Assembly (NCBI RefSeq): GCF_900602065.1
Contig: NZ_UWFN01000328.1
Span: forward strand, 62,001 to 126,000
Direction of reading: 5' to 3'
Source: Pseudomonas viridiflava
GTDB taxonomy: Bacteria > Pseudomonadota > Gammaproteobacteria > Pseudomonadales > Pseudomonadaceae
Length of the DNA stretch: 64,000 nt
The translations under genes and the position numbers were made by a program. This document shows positions 44,470 to 53,900 of this stretch, one piece after another (position 1 is the first letter of the stretch; the number at the start of each line of letters is the position of its first letter). The notes under the pieces were generated by a model. It searched no databases. It worked only from the letters and a program-made list of their open reading frames with translations, and was not told the origin of the DNA.

Positions 44470-44783
44470 TTTGAGGGCTCAGCGAAAAGCAACTCATTCA
44501 GCCGACTCATTAGCTCCACGCGCCTGAGCGGATCAAGCTTATGAAACTTAGCCAGCAACTCCGCCTCATCATCCTCAACGGCATAAAAAAATGCTGCCGG
44601 TACGTTGAGCACCTTGCTCAAACGCTCGACAAAATCAGGAGCCGGGACCCGCTTTCCCAGCTCATAGCGATTCATGCGAGTACTCGCAGACATCTCATCC
44701 AGACCAGCATCCAAACCTAACCGCTCCTGCGATAAGCCTGCCTGCACGCGGGCCTGCTTTATGCGCTTTCCCAAGACTGACAT
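44466..44783 (-). CDS. XRE-family transcriptional regulator
   Basis: A 105-residue repressor-type protein. The N-terminal helix-turn-helix is LGKRIKQARVQAGLSQERLG with STRMNRYELGKRVPAPDFVE, typical Cro/C1 topology. The C-terminal part (DEAELLAKFHKLDPLRRVEL) is a short oligomerisation tail. ATG 44781-44783 was chosen over an upstream GTG. A 21-bp palindrome 52 bp upstream is its probable operator and lies between it and the divergent secreted-protein gene, which it may control. Confidence 0.85.
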   Translation of the reverse strand: MSVLGKRIKQARVQAGLSQERLGLDAGLDEMSASTRMNRYELGKRVPAPDFVERLSKVLNVPAAFFYAVEDDEAELLAKFHKLDPLRRVELMSRLNELLFAEPSN

Positions 44784-44834
44784 GCACACAATCCATTTAC
44801 CAAAGCGGCATCGTGATTGCTTGTCTTTCGCTCG

Positions 44835-44855
44835 ATACTACCGTTTTGGTAGTAT
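44835..44855. promoter_or_regulatory. Palindromic operator for the XRE regulator
   Basis: ATACTACC-GTTTT-GGTAGTAT is a perfect 8-bp inverted repeat with a 5-bp spacer, located between the divergent XRE gene and the gene at 44954. Size and symmetry fit a Cro/C1 dimer site. Confidence 0.6.
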
Positions 44856-44953
44856 TGGGATGAGCTTCGCAGCTAGCGAGTCTCTGAGACGAGGTAAATC
44901 CCTCGAATATGCATCCAGACTTCGCTGATTTTTAACTTTGCAAGGAAGGCCCC

Positions 44954-45589
44954 ATGAAACGCTCAACGCTTGCCCTACTCCCTTTTTTGATGATTCTTGG
45001 CAGCACGGTAAAAGCTCAAGACGATGTAGCAGCGTGCTCTCTAATTCGGATAGATCAGTACTACGGGCTGAAAGAGTGGGATTGCCGCGTTCCAAACACT
45101 CCAGTCCGAATTAGCAACATCTACACGGATAAGGAAGGTCAGAAACGTGTAGAGAGCATCAGCAGCCAGCAAAATGCTATGTGTGATGACCATGGAGTTT
45201 GTTCAAATTCGGAAAACTTTGCGGGAAATTCACCAGCGGGAAGTTATCACTACACTTTCGGTTGGTATCTGGGTACGGACACTCAAGGTAATCCAGTGTC
45301 GTATAGGAGTGGAACAGGGCCGGGATTTGGCGGAAAACACTTTGCAGCTGCTGAGGAATCTAAAGATACTAAATCAGTTAAGACTCTTCCCGATGTAATT
45401 TGCATGCCGACTGCGAGTTTTAACTGCTCAATTGATGGCACAGAAATAGAAGATAAAGATCTACCTAAATATCTTCCGACATTAGAAGAACAAGACGTCA
45501 AAAACGCTGGCGGAAGCTGCCAAAGCATCCCGCTGTGTTACGACAAAAGCATGATTCTTCTGGGACTAAATAAAAAATATTTCAACTAG
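44954..45589 (+). CDS. Secreted Cys-containing protein, unknown
   Basis: A 211-residue protein with a signal peptide (MKRSTLALLPFLMILGSTVKA, cut before QDD). The mature part has eight Cys, several in close pairs (CDDHGVC, CMPTASFNC, CQSIPLC), suggesting disulphides in the periplasm or outside. AAGGAAGG precedes the ATG. The local base composition is more AT-rich than the core genes, pointing to recent transfer. It is divergent from the XRE regulator and ends in a long terminator. No family is recognised. Confidence 0.7.
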   Translation: MKRSTLALLPFLMILGSTVKAQDDVAACSLIRIDQYYGLKEWDCRVPNTPVRISNIYTDKEGQKRVESISSQQNAMCDDHGVCSNSENFAGNSPAGSYHYTFGWYLGTDTQGNPVSYRSGTGPGFGGKHFAAAEESKDTKSVKTLPDVICMPTASFNCSIDGTEIEDKDLPKYLPTLEEQDVKNAGGSCQSIPLCYDKSMILLGLNKKYFN

Positions 45590-45615
45590 CCCAGTTTAAA
45601 AAAACCAAAACTATA

Positions 45616-45672
45616 CTCAGCGCTTAATAACGTCTGCTTGGCAGCCGTTATTAAGCGCTGAGTGATTTTTTC
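45616..45672 (+). terminator. Strong terminator after the secreted-protein gene
   Basis: CTCAGCGCTTAATAACG (45616-45632) pairs perfectly over 17 bp with 45646-45662 and is followed by TGATTTTTT. It lies 26 bp past the stop codon. Confidence 0.85.
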
Positions 45673-45706
45673 TTACTATGATGCCGTCTTTATCGCTAAG
45701 GGTAGT

Positions 45707-45901
45707 TTAAAAGTAGTCATAGACTTCTGGTCTGACCTTGGACACAGCTGGTTTTGAAAGTGGCGAGTCGACCAAACCACTCAGATCCAGAATTTGATTT
45801 ACTTTTTTAACCTCAGCAAGCATACCGCAGCGGCTATTACCCCAATTACAGGCGCACTGCTCTATAAATACTTGCGAGCCATCCAAGGTTGGACAACGCA
45901 A
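45707..45901 (-). pseudogene. Fragment of an unknown gene cut by an IS5-type element
   Basis: An open frame of about 64 codons (RCPTLDGSQVFIEQCACNWG ... VRPEVYDYF) on the minus strand looks protein-like but has only a TTG start and no ribosome site. Its upstream end lies ~24 bp from the end of a decayed IS5-type transposase. It may be the 3' remainder of a gene interrupted there. No family is recognised. Confidence 0.35.
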
Positions 45902-45924
45902 ACAGAGTCATCTACTGCCCCGTG

Positions 45925-46580
45925 TTATTGACCAGGCACGCGGAAGCGCATCTCCACAATACTGAACTTGCGCTTGATCACCCGGAACAGGTGCTCGACC
46001 GCTGCTTTACCTACGTCTTGGCTTTCCACGTGTACCTGACTTTGTACAGAACGCTGCGTTTGCCCAGTTTCGAGTATGTGCTACAACGAACGGCAATCTG
46101 TCATATGACCTGGAGATCTACATGCTTGGAGGCTTTCTCCACGCCAGCATGGGCCTTCATATCGAAACTTCATTGATTGCCTTTTTTCACCTGATGCATT
46201 TCCGGATAGCGCCTGCCCCCCCTGGCACTTGGCCGAACCCGGTGCATGAGTCATGCGTGACTTTGAAACTACTGACCCAGCGCAGCGACAGGCCGCAATC
46301 ATCCTAAAAGGTATTAATCATGCCCTGAACTCCTACCGCCCGTTCGTGCTTTCCAGCAGGAGATGAAGTTGAAGATAGTGATTTCATCGGAAATGCGCTC
46401 CAGACTCAGCCCCGCAAACTGACGCAGAATAGTGGTCTCGTAAAGTGCCTCTTCCATCGTTGGATCGCAGCAGCCCAACCAGTTCTGCATCAGATGAACA
46501 CGCAGCATCGCCACCAGCGGATATAGAAGTCGAATTTCCACCAGCGGCCGGCGGGGTGAGCCAATTCAAATACCATCAAA
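45925..46580 (-). pseudogene. Degraded IS5-family transposase
   Basis: Pieces of an IS5-type transposase occur in order but in different frames. The N-terminus is YPLVAMLRVHLMQNWLGCCD with PTMEEALYETTILRQFAGLS. The middle reads RYPEMHQVKKGNQ-stop-SFDMKAHAGVEKA. The C-terminus is VEHLFRVIKRKFSIVEMRFR ending at TAA 45925. Several stops and frameshifts make it non-functional. It marks an old insertion between the accessory genes and the methyltransferase-DISARM module. Confidence 0.85.
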
Positions 46581-46827
46581 CGCCCCTCCACACTGAAGCT
46601 GAGCTTGACTCCAGCTGATCATTCGACATCGCCATTCAAAAATGCGAAACATATTCACGCATCAGTCAGCGCCTTGCCAAATCGCTAAATACGGAACAGT
46701 TCGGGCAATCAGCACAACGGCATTGTTTTGGAAAACGAAGCCCGCGAATGATGGCTATAGCAGATATCGTGCTCGATCTTTGCAAAGGTTCCAGCTAGAA
46801 TACCTTCCGCTAGGAGGACCTATCCCA

Positions 46828-47892
46828 ATGATTGATGCAGTTGACCTTTTCTGTGGCGCTGGTGGCCTCACCGCTGGTATGCGCAACACCGGCATTACCG
46901 TGCATGCAGGGTACGACATCGAAGGCCAATGTGCGTACGCTTATCAGGAGAATAACCAAGCTGCCTTTGTCAAAAAGGACGTGCAGGAAGTAACAGCAGA
47001 GGAGCTGCTTGCCTGGTATCGCCCGGACCGCTACAGGCTTCTAGCTGGCTGCGCGCCTTGCCAACCGTTCTCGACCTACAACCAAGGCAAAGATACTCGG
47101 AATGACCGTAAGTGGCCGCTTCTCTACCACTTCAGCCGCCTCATCGAAGAAACTGAGCCACACCTTGTAACCATGGAAAACGTTCCTGACGTCACAAAAC
47201 ACGAGGTGTACCACGACTTCGTACAAAGCCTCAGGGAGCAGGGTTACGAGATCTGGGACGGGCGAGTGGCTTGCGTCGAATACGGCTTGCCACAGCAACG
47301 ACGTCGCCATGTTCTGCTCGCCTCCAAATTGGGAATGCCTATAAGCATCATCCCTCCCACGCATCTGGATGCCCCAGTCAATGTCGAGGACGTCATCGGT
47401 GCACTGCCTCGCCTAGCGGCCGGAGATTGCGACCCGAACGATCCACTTCACCGGGCAGCAACACTCACCCCGATCAACATGCGACGCATCATTCACTCAA
47501 GGCCGGGCGGCACCTGGAAAGATTGGCCGCCAGAGCTAGTCGCCAAATGCCATCGCAAAGCGAGCGGCAAAACGTATCCGAGCGTATACGGACGTATGCG
47601 CGCAGATCGCCCCAGCCCGACGATGACCACCCTCTGCTATGGTTTCGGGAATGGCCGTTTCGGCCACCCTGATCAGGCCCGCGCTCTATCACTGCGTGAA
47701 GCAGCGATCCTACAGTCCTTTCCTAGAAACTACGTGTTCATGGAGCCAGAGCGGATCACCTTCAAAGCCGTCGGCCGCATGATTGGCAACGCAGTTCCGG
47801 TGCGATTGGGAGAAGTGATCGGAGAAAGCCTGATGCAACACATCAGGGACTATGAGGCAGTTCGCCAAGCGGAAGATCGAATTCAAGCCTGA
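46828..47892 (+). CDS. DNA (cytosine-5) methyltransferase
   Basis: A 354-residue C5-cytosine methyltransferase. Motif I is DLFCGAGGLTAGM (6-18), motif IV GCAPCQPFS with catalytic Cys78, motif VI MENVP (~118), motif VIII QQRRR, and motif X GNAVPVRLGEVI near the C-terminus. The open frame extends 62 codons upstream, but ATG 46828 follows AGGAGG and starts the catalytic fold. Target sequence cannot be read from the gene. It converges on and overlaps the vsr gene by 50 bp, and lies beside DISARM class 1 genes, whose own methyltransferase is of the adenine type. Confidence 0.93.
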   Translation: MIDAVDLFCGAGGLTAGMRNTGITVHAGYDIEGQCAYAYQENNQAAFVKKDVQEVTAEELLAWYRPDRYRLLAGCAPCQPFSTYNQGKDTRNDRKWPLLYHFSRLIEETEPHLVTMENVPDVTKHEVYHDFVQSLREQGYEIWDGRVACVEYGLPQQRRRHVLLASKLGMPISIIPPTHLDAPVNVEDVIGALPRLAAGDCDPNDPLHRAATLTPINMRRIIHSRPGGTWKDWPPELVAKCHRKASGKTYPSVYGRMRADRPSPTMTTLCYGFGNGRFGHPDQARALSLREAAILQSFPRNYVFMEPERITFKAVGRMIGNAVPVRLGEVIGESLMQHIRDYEAVRQAEDRIQA

Positions 47893-48271
47893 GGCGCACC
47901 TCCAGCGCCTCAAGGCTCTTAGTTTCACATTCCCACATCACCAGCACACGCCAGCCTAATTCTCGCAATTGAGCTTCCTTCCGCGCATCACGCTCTACAT
48001 TCGCTTCGAACTTGGGTAGCCAATACTCCTGCCTACTTTTAGGGGTAGTCGCGTAGCGGCAGTCAGAATGTCGGTGCCAGAAACACCCATGTACGAAGAC
48101 CACCGTCCGGAATTTCGGTAGGACTATGTCTGGCGAACCGGGGAGATCTCGGCGGTGCAGACGAAACCTAAACCCTAAAGCATGTAGTGTCTGACGAACG
48201 ATGATCTCCGGTCTTGTGTGGGCACGCTTGACTGCCCGCATGATGTCGCTTCGCGACGCGCCTGAACCCAC
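47843..48271 (-). CDS. vsr: Very short patch repair endonuclease Vsr
   Basis: A 142-residue Vsr family endonuclease, which nicks next to T:G mismatches formed when 5-methylcytosine deaminates. Conserved elements are SRSDIMRAVKRAHTRPE, LPGSPDIVLP with the metal-binding Asp48, VFVHGCFWH (60-66) and LGWRVLVMWECE. It starts at a GTG (48271); a later ATG would cut into the conserved N-terminus. Its 3' end overlaps the cytosine methyltransferase on the other strand by 50 bp, the usual functional pairing. The DISARM drmC stop is 57 bp upstream of its start on the same strand. Confidence 0.92.
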   Translation of the reverse strand: MGSGASRSDIMRAVKRAHTRPEIIVRQTLHALGFRFRLHRRDLPGSPDIVLPKFRTVVFVHGCFWHRHSDCRYATTPKSRQEYWLPKFEANVERDARKEAQLRELGWRVLVMWECETKSLEALEVRLRLEFDLPLGELPHSP

Positions 48272-48327
48272 GTGTACCCTGCCTCATATCGACTAGATGC
48301 GTCAGCATCGCAAGTTGAATAAGCACA

Positions 48328-49092
48328 TCACCCACCAACAGGAACTATTACCCCTGTTATCGCCAAGGCCTCCAAATGTCGATGAAGCTGCTCGGGTAAT
48401 AGATCACCAGAGACCAAGACCCCAGCCTCCATGTTCTGATCCATTGCGTATCCGGTCAAATTGGCACTGGTGATGAAGCAATATGCCCCATCTGCCACTG
48501 CGACTTTCGCATGCACACTGCCATTAACGAACGCAGCATCTTTGTCTTTCCAGACATAGAACAGTGCATCTGGAACTATCTTCTGCAGTTTACCGATAGG
48601 GTCGATGCTAACCTTGCCACCTTGCGCACTCGAGAGCTCCATCAGGAACTGGATCTTTACACCTCGCTTTGCCGCTGATTTCAGAGCCTTGGCGATCGAC
48701 TCAATGTCGTACGCAACATAACTCGTGACGAACAATCGCTGCTGAGCGGCATCAATTACCTGGATCAAAGCCTGCTCGGTTCGCCGAGCAGGAACGAGCC
48801 CGGTGGTCGGCCCAGTCCAAACGAGCTCGACCCTTTGCCGATTCTCCGCATGGCGAAATGCATGAGCTGCGGCCAAGAGCATTGCAGCCAGGGTCTCTCC
48901 ACTTGAGGGTGACGCCTTCCAAGCACTGATCATCACCTTGAGCGCATTGCTCGCCTTTGCAGACAACACTCCAGCTCCAAGATCCCCAGCTTTAGTTGCG
49001 TCAATTCCCCTGACCTTGGTCGCCAAAGCGGCAATACGGTCAAAGGAGACGATGGAAACCAACTCGGATATCGCGATAAGTAATTCGCGCAC
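48328..49092 (-). CDS. drmC: DISARM protein DrmC, phospholipase D-type
   Basis: A 254-residue PLD-fold protein, the last core gene of DISARM. A single HKD motif is present (SVHAKVAVADGAYCFITSAN). LVWTGPTT, QRLFVTSYVAYD and the C-terminal QNMEAGVLVSGD fit the family. The open frame extends 109 codons upstream inside drmB, but GTG 49092 was chosen: it lies 1 nt past the drmB stop with GAGGGT upstream. DrmC may act as a nuclease or phosphodiesterase; published work reports it is not always essential for protection. Confidence 0.88.
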   Translation of the reverse strand: MRELLIAISELVSIVSFDRIAALATKVRGIDATKAGDLGAGVLSAKASNALKVMISAWKASPSSGETLAAMLLAAAHAFRHAENRQRVELVWTGPTTGLVPARRTEQALIQVIDAAQQRLFVTSYVAYDIESIAKALKSAAKRGVKIQFLMELSSAQGGKVSIDPIGKLQKIVPDALFYVWKDKDAAFVNGSVHAKVAVADGAYCFITSANLTGYAMDQNMEAGVLVSGDLLPEQLHRHLEALAITGVIVPVGG

Positions 49093-49093
49093 C

Positions 49094-50956
49094 TCAAGCA
49101 CCCTCAAAGAATGCCGCCTTGGCATTCTCAAAAGTAGGTACAACCATCGCTCGGTCCAGATAACGGTTGCCACACTCGCACGAGGTTTCCGCGACGAAGG
49201 AACATGCATGGCAAGCTGCTGCATGGAGACTCCGGTCTTTCTGCGGATCATGCTCAGCGCACAGTGGATCGGAGGAGCAAATACGCGCACGCCGCAAAGC
49301 CTGGACCAGTAGACGTTCCAGATTTTCTGGCTTACCCAGCTCGACCAAGCCGCCCAAGGTTCCATCAGAGTCCGCGGCTGCCGTGTAGATGATGAAGCCG
49401 CACTGATTACCCTCTTCACTCACTTCAGCATAGATCCGCTCTCTAATGCTGGCTGCGTTGTATCCGCACTCCAACGCCAGCTCTCGGATAAGCAGATGGG
49501 CCAAGGTATGCAGCATCACGTAGCGGGCACCTGGGTATCCGTCTTCTGGCGGACGTAGGTGTCGGGAGTTCCGCCAACCTTTATGTCCGCCTCGCAGACT
49601 CACATCAGCAGCCTGAACCTCGGCACCCTGCTCCCACTCGGCGATCGACTGCTCATCGAACTGAATGAAGATACCTTCGCCGTGTACCTGGTTGGCTGGC
49701 ACCCAATCAGGCTTTGTGCGTGACAGCGGTGCTTGGATCGGTCCAGTTCCACTACCGCCAGAGTCGTCAGGCGCCTCGACTCGCGTAAAGCCGAGCAAAG
49801 CGTTGACCTCGCGCAAGCGCTTCAGCAGCAACACCCTGGAGATCTTGCCTTGAAAACCATTGGGAACGCCTACCGCCTCGGACATGAAGTGCGGATAATC
49901 ATTCACCGGTGACTGTTCAATCAGCACTCGCCATTCAGGCCCTTTGATATCAGCCTCGGTGACACCCTCATCTCCACCGGAACGGTACGCCTCAATGGCA
50001 GCCCAGATAGCCTCCGCGGAATACTGATCGATTCCAGGCAACGAACCAGTCTTCTTCAACAACTTGATGGTCAGGAGCACCTCTTCTGGCTCATCCAGGT
50101 CACCAAAGAAACTCCAACCATCTTCTACCAACTGCGCCAGCCCGTCTTTCGCCTGAGGTATCGCCAATGCAGACAAAGAAGTAGGAAACCAGCTGTTGGT
50201 AGCCCCCAACAGCACAGCTCGAGGTTCCGCATCGCAATCCAGCTCGAACTGATCAAGATGAGGATGTCGACCCCGGCAACCTGGCAAATTCTCCTTACCA
50301 ATCCGCCCGAACGCTTGGGCCATGTTACGCGCGGCACCGCAGGTATCGCACTTCACCCAAAGATTCTCGGTCTGAAGGGACGCACCGCTTTCGTAGAAAC
50401 GCAATGTCCCTATGCAATCACGAGGGCCACTGTGGACGAACCACTGCCAAGGGAAGTCATCCAGGTGGCCATTCTTACAAGCCAAAAGGAAACGTGCCGG
50501 AACGGCATCGGCATCTTTCGCAGGTTGATCCCCTTTGGAGCCTCTGCAACCCTGATGAACGAAACGCGTCGCCTCTGGGCGGTACCGACTTTCCTTGAGC
50601 TCGAACAGACCACTGTCATAGGGAGACAGCAGCCCACACTTCACACAACGCAGCCACCGGGGGAAAGGACGAACCGGCACCCCAACATTCGCTTCTGCAG
50701 AAAAAGGATCGACGGAGTCGCCCTTAGTGAATGGCGGCATACGTAGCGATTCGACCTGAGGGCCAAGCACCTTCTGCACCGCTGCGAGCAAGCGATTTTC
50801 GATCAACGGCTGACAGCGGTCCTTCTCCCAGACGTCGATTCCTGAGGTTATGACCGACACGTTAGGCAAATCGATTAGGGCACCTGGGCCATAAGTCCAC
50901 AGAAGCTGACTCGGTCGTACCGAGCCAACAGGGGTCTTTTCGTTTGCCATACTCAT
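49094..50956 (-). CDS. drmB: DISARM protein DrmB (DUF1998)
   Basis: A 620-residue DUF1998 protein that forms a complex with DrmA. It begins with SVRPSQLLWTYGPGALIDLP, the family N-terminus. The DUF1998 region holds YVMLHTLAHLLIRELALECG near residue 480. A C-terminal Cys cluster (CSSDPLCAEHD, ACHACSF, CECGNRY) should bind zinc. ATG 50956 overlaps the drmA stop (ATGA), showing translational coupling. In the characterised DISARM systems DrmAB recognises incoming DNA. Confidence 0.93.
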   Translation of the reverse strand: MSMANEKTPVGSVRPSQLLWTYGPGALIDLPNVSVITSGIDVWEKDRCQPLIENRLLAAVQKVLGPQVESLRMPPFTKGDSVDPFSAEANVGVPVRPFPRWLRCVKCGLLSPYDSGLFELKESRYRPEATRFVHQGCRGSKGDQPAKDADAVPARFLLACKNGHLDDFPWQWFVHSGPRDCIGTLRFYESGASLQTENLWVKCDTCGAARNMAQAFGRIGKENLPGCRGRHPHLDQFELDCDAEPRAVLLGATNSWFPTSLSALAIPQAKDGLAQLVEDGWSFFGDLDEPEEVLLTIKLLKKTGSLPGIDQYSAEAIWAAIEAYRSGGDEGVTEADIKGPEWRVLIEQSPVNDYPHFMSEAVGVPNGFQGKISRVLLLKRLREVNALLGFTRVEAPDDSGGSGTGPIQAPLSRTKPDWVPANQVHGEGIFIQFDEQSIAEWEQGAEVQAADVSLRGGHKGWRNSRHLRPPEDGYPGARYVMLHTLAHLLIRELALECGYNAASIRERIYAEVSEEGNQCGFIIYTAAADSDGTLGGLVELGKPENLERLLVQALRRARICSSDPLCAEHDPQKDRSLHAAACHACSFVAETSCECGNRYLDRAMVVPTFENAKAAFFEGA

Positions 50957-53900
50957 TCGTCCTTATCGGCCGCCGCAGGGCGAGGCTTCCATTGAATATC
51001 GTCTTTTATTTTTGCCGAGTTCATGACCAAACGAACTCCAGGTTCGACCTCACGCATCGACATTGGTACCGTCCAGTTATCCCAAGTCTGCGCCCCTGGT
51101 GCCTTGATCAAGGCAACAGTTCTGTCCTTATCTGGCCCCCGCTTCTCATATGCCAAAATACGGTTACCCTGCATTACTTCGTTCACCCACTGATCTGCAC
51201 GCTGCTTGAGCATGTCCCCTGCGAGCTTCTTCGCAGGAGCTTCCGCAATGTTGTCGGCACGCGTTTCGAGCACCTTCATGGCATCCAGCATTTCGGCCTG
51301 ATTCGGCTGTTTGAGGCTCTGTGCTCCGTCGTTCGGCGCGAACTCATCGCTCTTGGCGCGGATAAGTGAAAGCATCGCTCCAGTCAAACCGCGATCCATG
51401 GCTCGCGGGGAAAATGGTGTAACCGATTGCGCTTCAACATGCTTGTAAAAGGTCGCGTGATAATGTTCGAAGGTCTCATAGTGCGATAGGTCGCGAGGCC
51501 TGGCCCATGTCAGCACAGTGCATACCAAACCAGGGAATTGACGCCCCACACGACTCGTCGCCTGGATATATTCCGCAGTCCCTTTCGGCTGGCCATTGAC
51601 TGCCATAATTCCCAGCCGGTTAACGTCGACCCCGACAGACAGCATGTTGGTGGCCAGTACAATATCGATGGCTCGAGAATCTCCTTCCTCCCAACGGGTT
51701 ACGAACTTACCTTTAATAGGATCCCACTCGGACTTGAACATCACCTCGAGCTGGTCGAGATACTTTGGAATGTCCTGGTTGGAAACACGAGAAGTCAGCT
51801 CACGGATGTTCATAACGCTGCGCTGGGCCAGACCAGGCCGCTGCACCATGCTCATTTGTACGCGGTACGCACGAGTCTGCACGTCATCCTCGGCCAGACG
51901 CTTCATACCACCCAACTCGCGTAGCGAGTTGAAGTACCCCACCATGGTCATGAATGGATCAGCAGCCTTGCCGAAGCGATCGAACAGTGCCTGGGCAGCA
52001 GTCAGAGCGGCTGTGTAGACCCGGATCAGCATCGCTGGCCGCGAGCTACCTGGAGAACAAATGCCTAAATAACGTCTCCCTGGTTTTTGCTCGATGGGGC
52101 GCTGCACCGAGAAAAAGTTGTCCTCGACATCCAAGCCATGCGGCGGGAAAACCGAGACCTGGCGCATGAATACATTGTTGACCTGTTGCTGCGCCTTACG
52201 CACAGTAGCCGTGGAGGCGATCACCTTCGGGCGAATCGAATCGTCACCCAGCTGCCAGGTGCACAATTCATCGACCGTACTCTCATACAGCCCAACCATG
52301 GTCCCCAACGGCCCACTGATCAGGTGGAACTCGTCCTGGATAATCAGGTCCGGCGGCCTTACTGGAGCGATAGCTCTGACCGACGCCGCTGCTCTACCGG
52401 CTACAGCCCTATGGCCGGTATTGCACTCAGAGCCCGGCCAGAGTAAGCCATGACGGGAGCACTCCTTCGAGACACGACCGAACAGGTTCCGTACCTGTCC
52501 ACGCCACGCCATCATGGCGAACTTGTCGACAGTGGCGATCATCATGGACGGTGGGCGACGATACATCTCCTCGTCTACGACCATAACCGGCAAGCCAGGA
52601 TGCGCCAGCTTGCTTGAGCGGCCACGGGAGAAGTCGCAGACACTGAGCTTGTCGCCACAGTAAATTGTCGTCCGCCCAACGATCTTGTCGACCTCAATAT
52701 CTCTGCTCGGATCAATCTCCGTTCCGCACCATGGACACCCTGTAAGCTGTGCCGGCGATGCCATACCAGTCGGATTTCGGCCAGGGGTACGAATGGCTTC
52801 GATAAACTTGTGGCTATCCTCGGTGGTGCCCGGCGTCACCTTATTGCCGACCCAAAGGCCAATGGTGAACGCGCTATTACCTAAGGAGTTATCACCCGCT
52901 GCAAGCGCTTCTCTGCGAATATGCTCCATCGCACAGATCAACGCAGTAGCCCGCTGAAACTGTTGCAGAGTCAGCAGACGCAGGGTGTAGCGCATAATCA
53001 CAGCCAGACCGCGAGATGCGTCGTAGCCACCCATATTTCCTTGCAAGCGGCGAATCGCCATGGTGAAAGCAGCGACACCAAGATACGCCTCAGTCTTGCC
53101 ACCACCGGTGGGGAACCAAAGCAGGTCGGCATAGGCCTGTAGAGGCTGAGTACGATCCGTATGTTTCGGATCGGCCAGTCCAGGCAAGGACAGCAGGAGG
53201 AAAGCCAATTGGAAGGGACGCCAAGAGCGGTTCTTCGAAATGTCGAACTCTTCCAGCTTGACAGTGCGACCACGCCGACGCTGCAAGGCGAACGCACTAT
53301 GCACACGCTGGATGGCCATCGCACGGTTGGCGAAACGAAATGCCGCCAAGGCCTTGTCATCTGTTGCCAGCAGACTCACACCCTCGCGCAGTCGAATCAG
53401 GATCAACTCACATTGTCCCAGAGCCTCATCGGCCTGCTGAGCATAGCCAATGGCATCGGTATCAATACGTGCTCGCTGGTCTTTGATCCAGGCAGCATAA
53501 TCCTCAGTCAGTATTCCGAGTGCAGCAACGAGCTCGCGAGTCTCCAGTTCCGCTAGATGTTTCATATCCAGCAATTCTTCGTCGACCAGCCGACGCATAG
53601 CCGGGCGATCTTGCGAATCCAAACCCGGCGTTTCGGTGACCGGCACTTCATATTGCGGCATCACCACAGTACGTAGTTCGACTGCCCTCGCTACATCAGC
53701 ACCGGACAACGCATGCACTGCAACACCATGACCTACCGCGAACTCGACTCGGTCGCGATAGATCATTTCCAGCGCCAGGCGCTCTCGCAAGTCGTCATCG
53801 TCCGCAGCGCCAACATTCGCTTCGAGGGCAGGACGACGGCGGAATATATCTTTCACCGAACCTACCTCATTGGCCCGCACGAGGATTTCCGGCTGGAACA

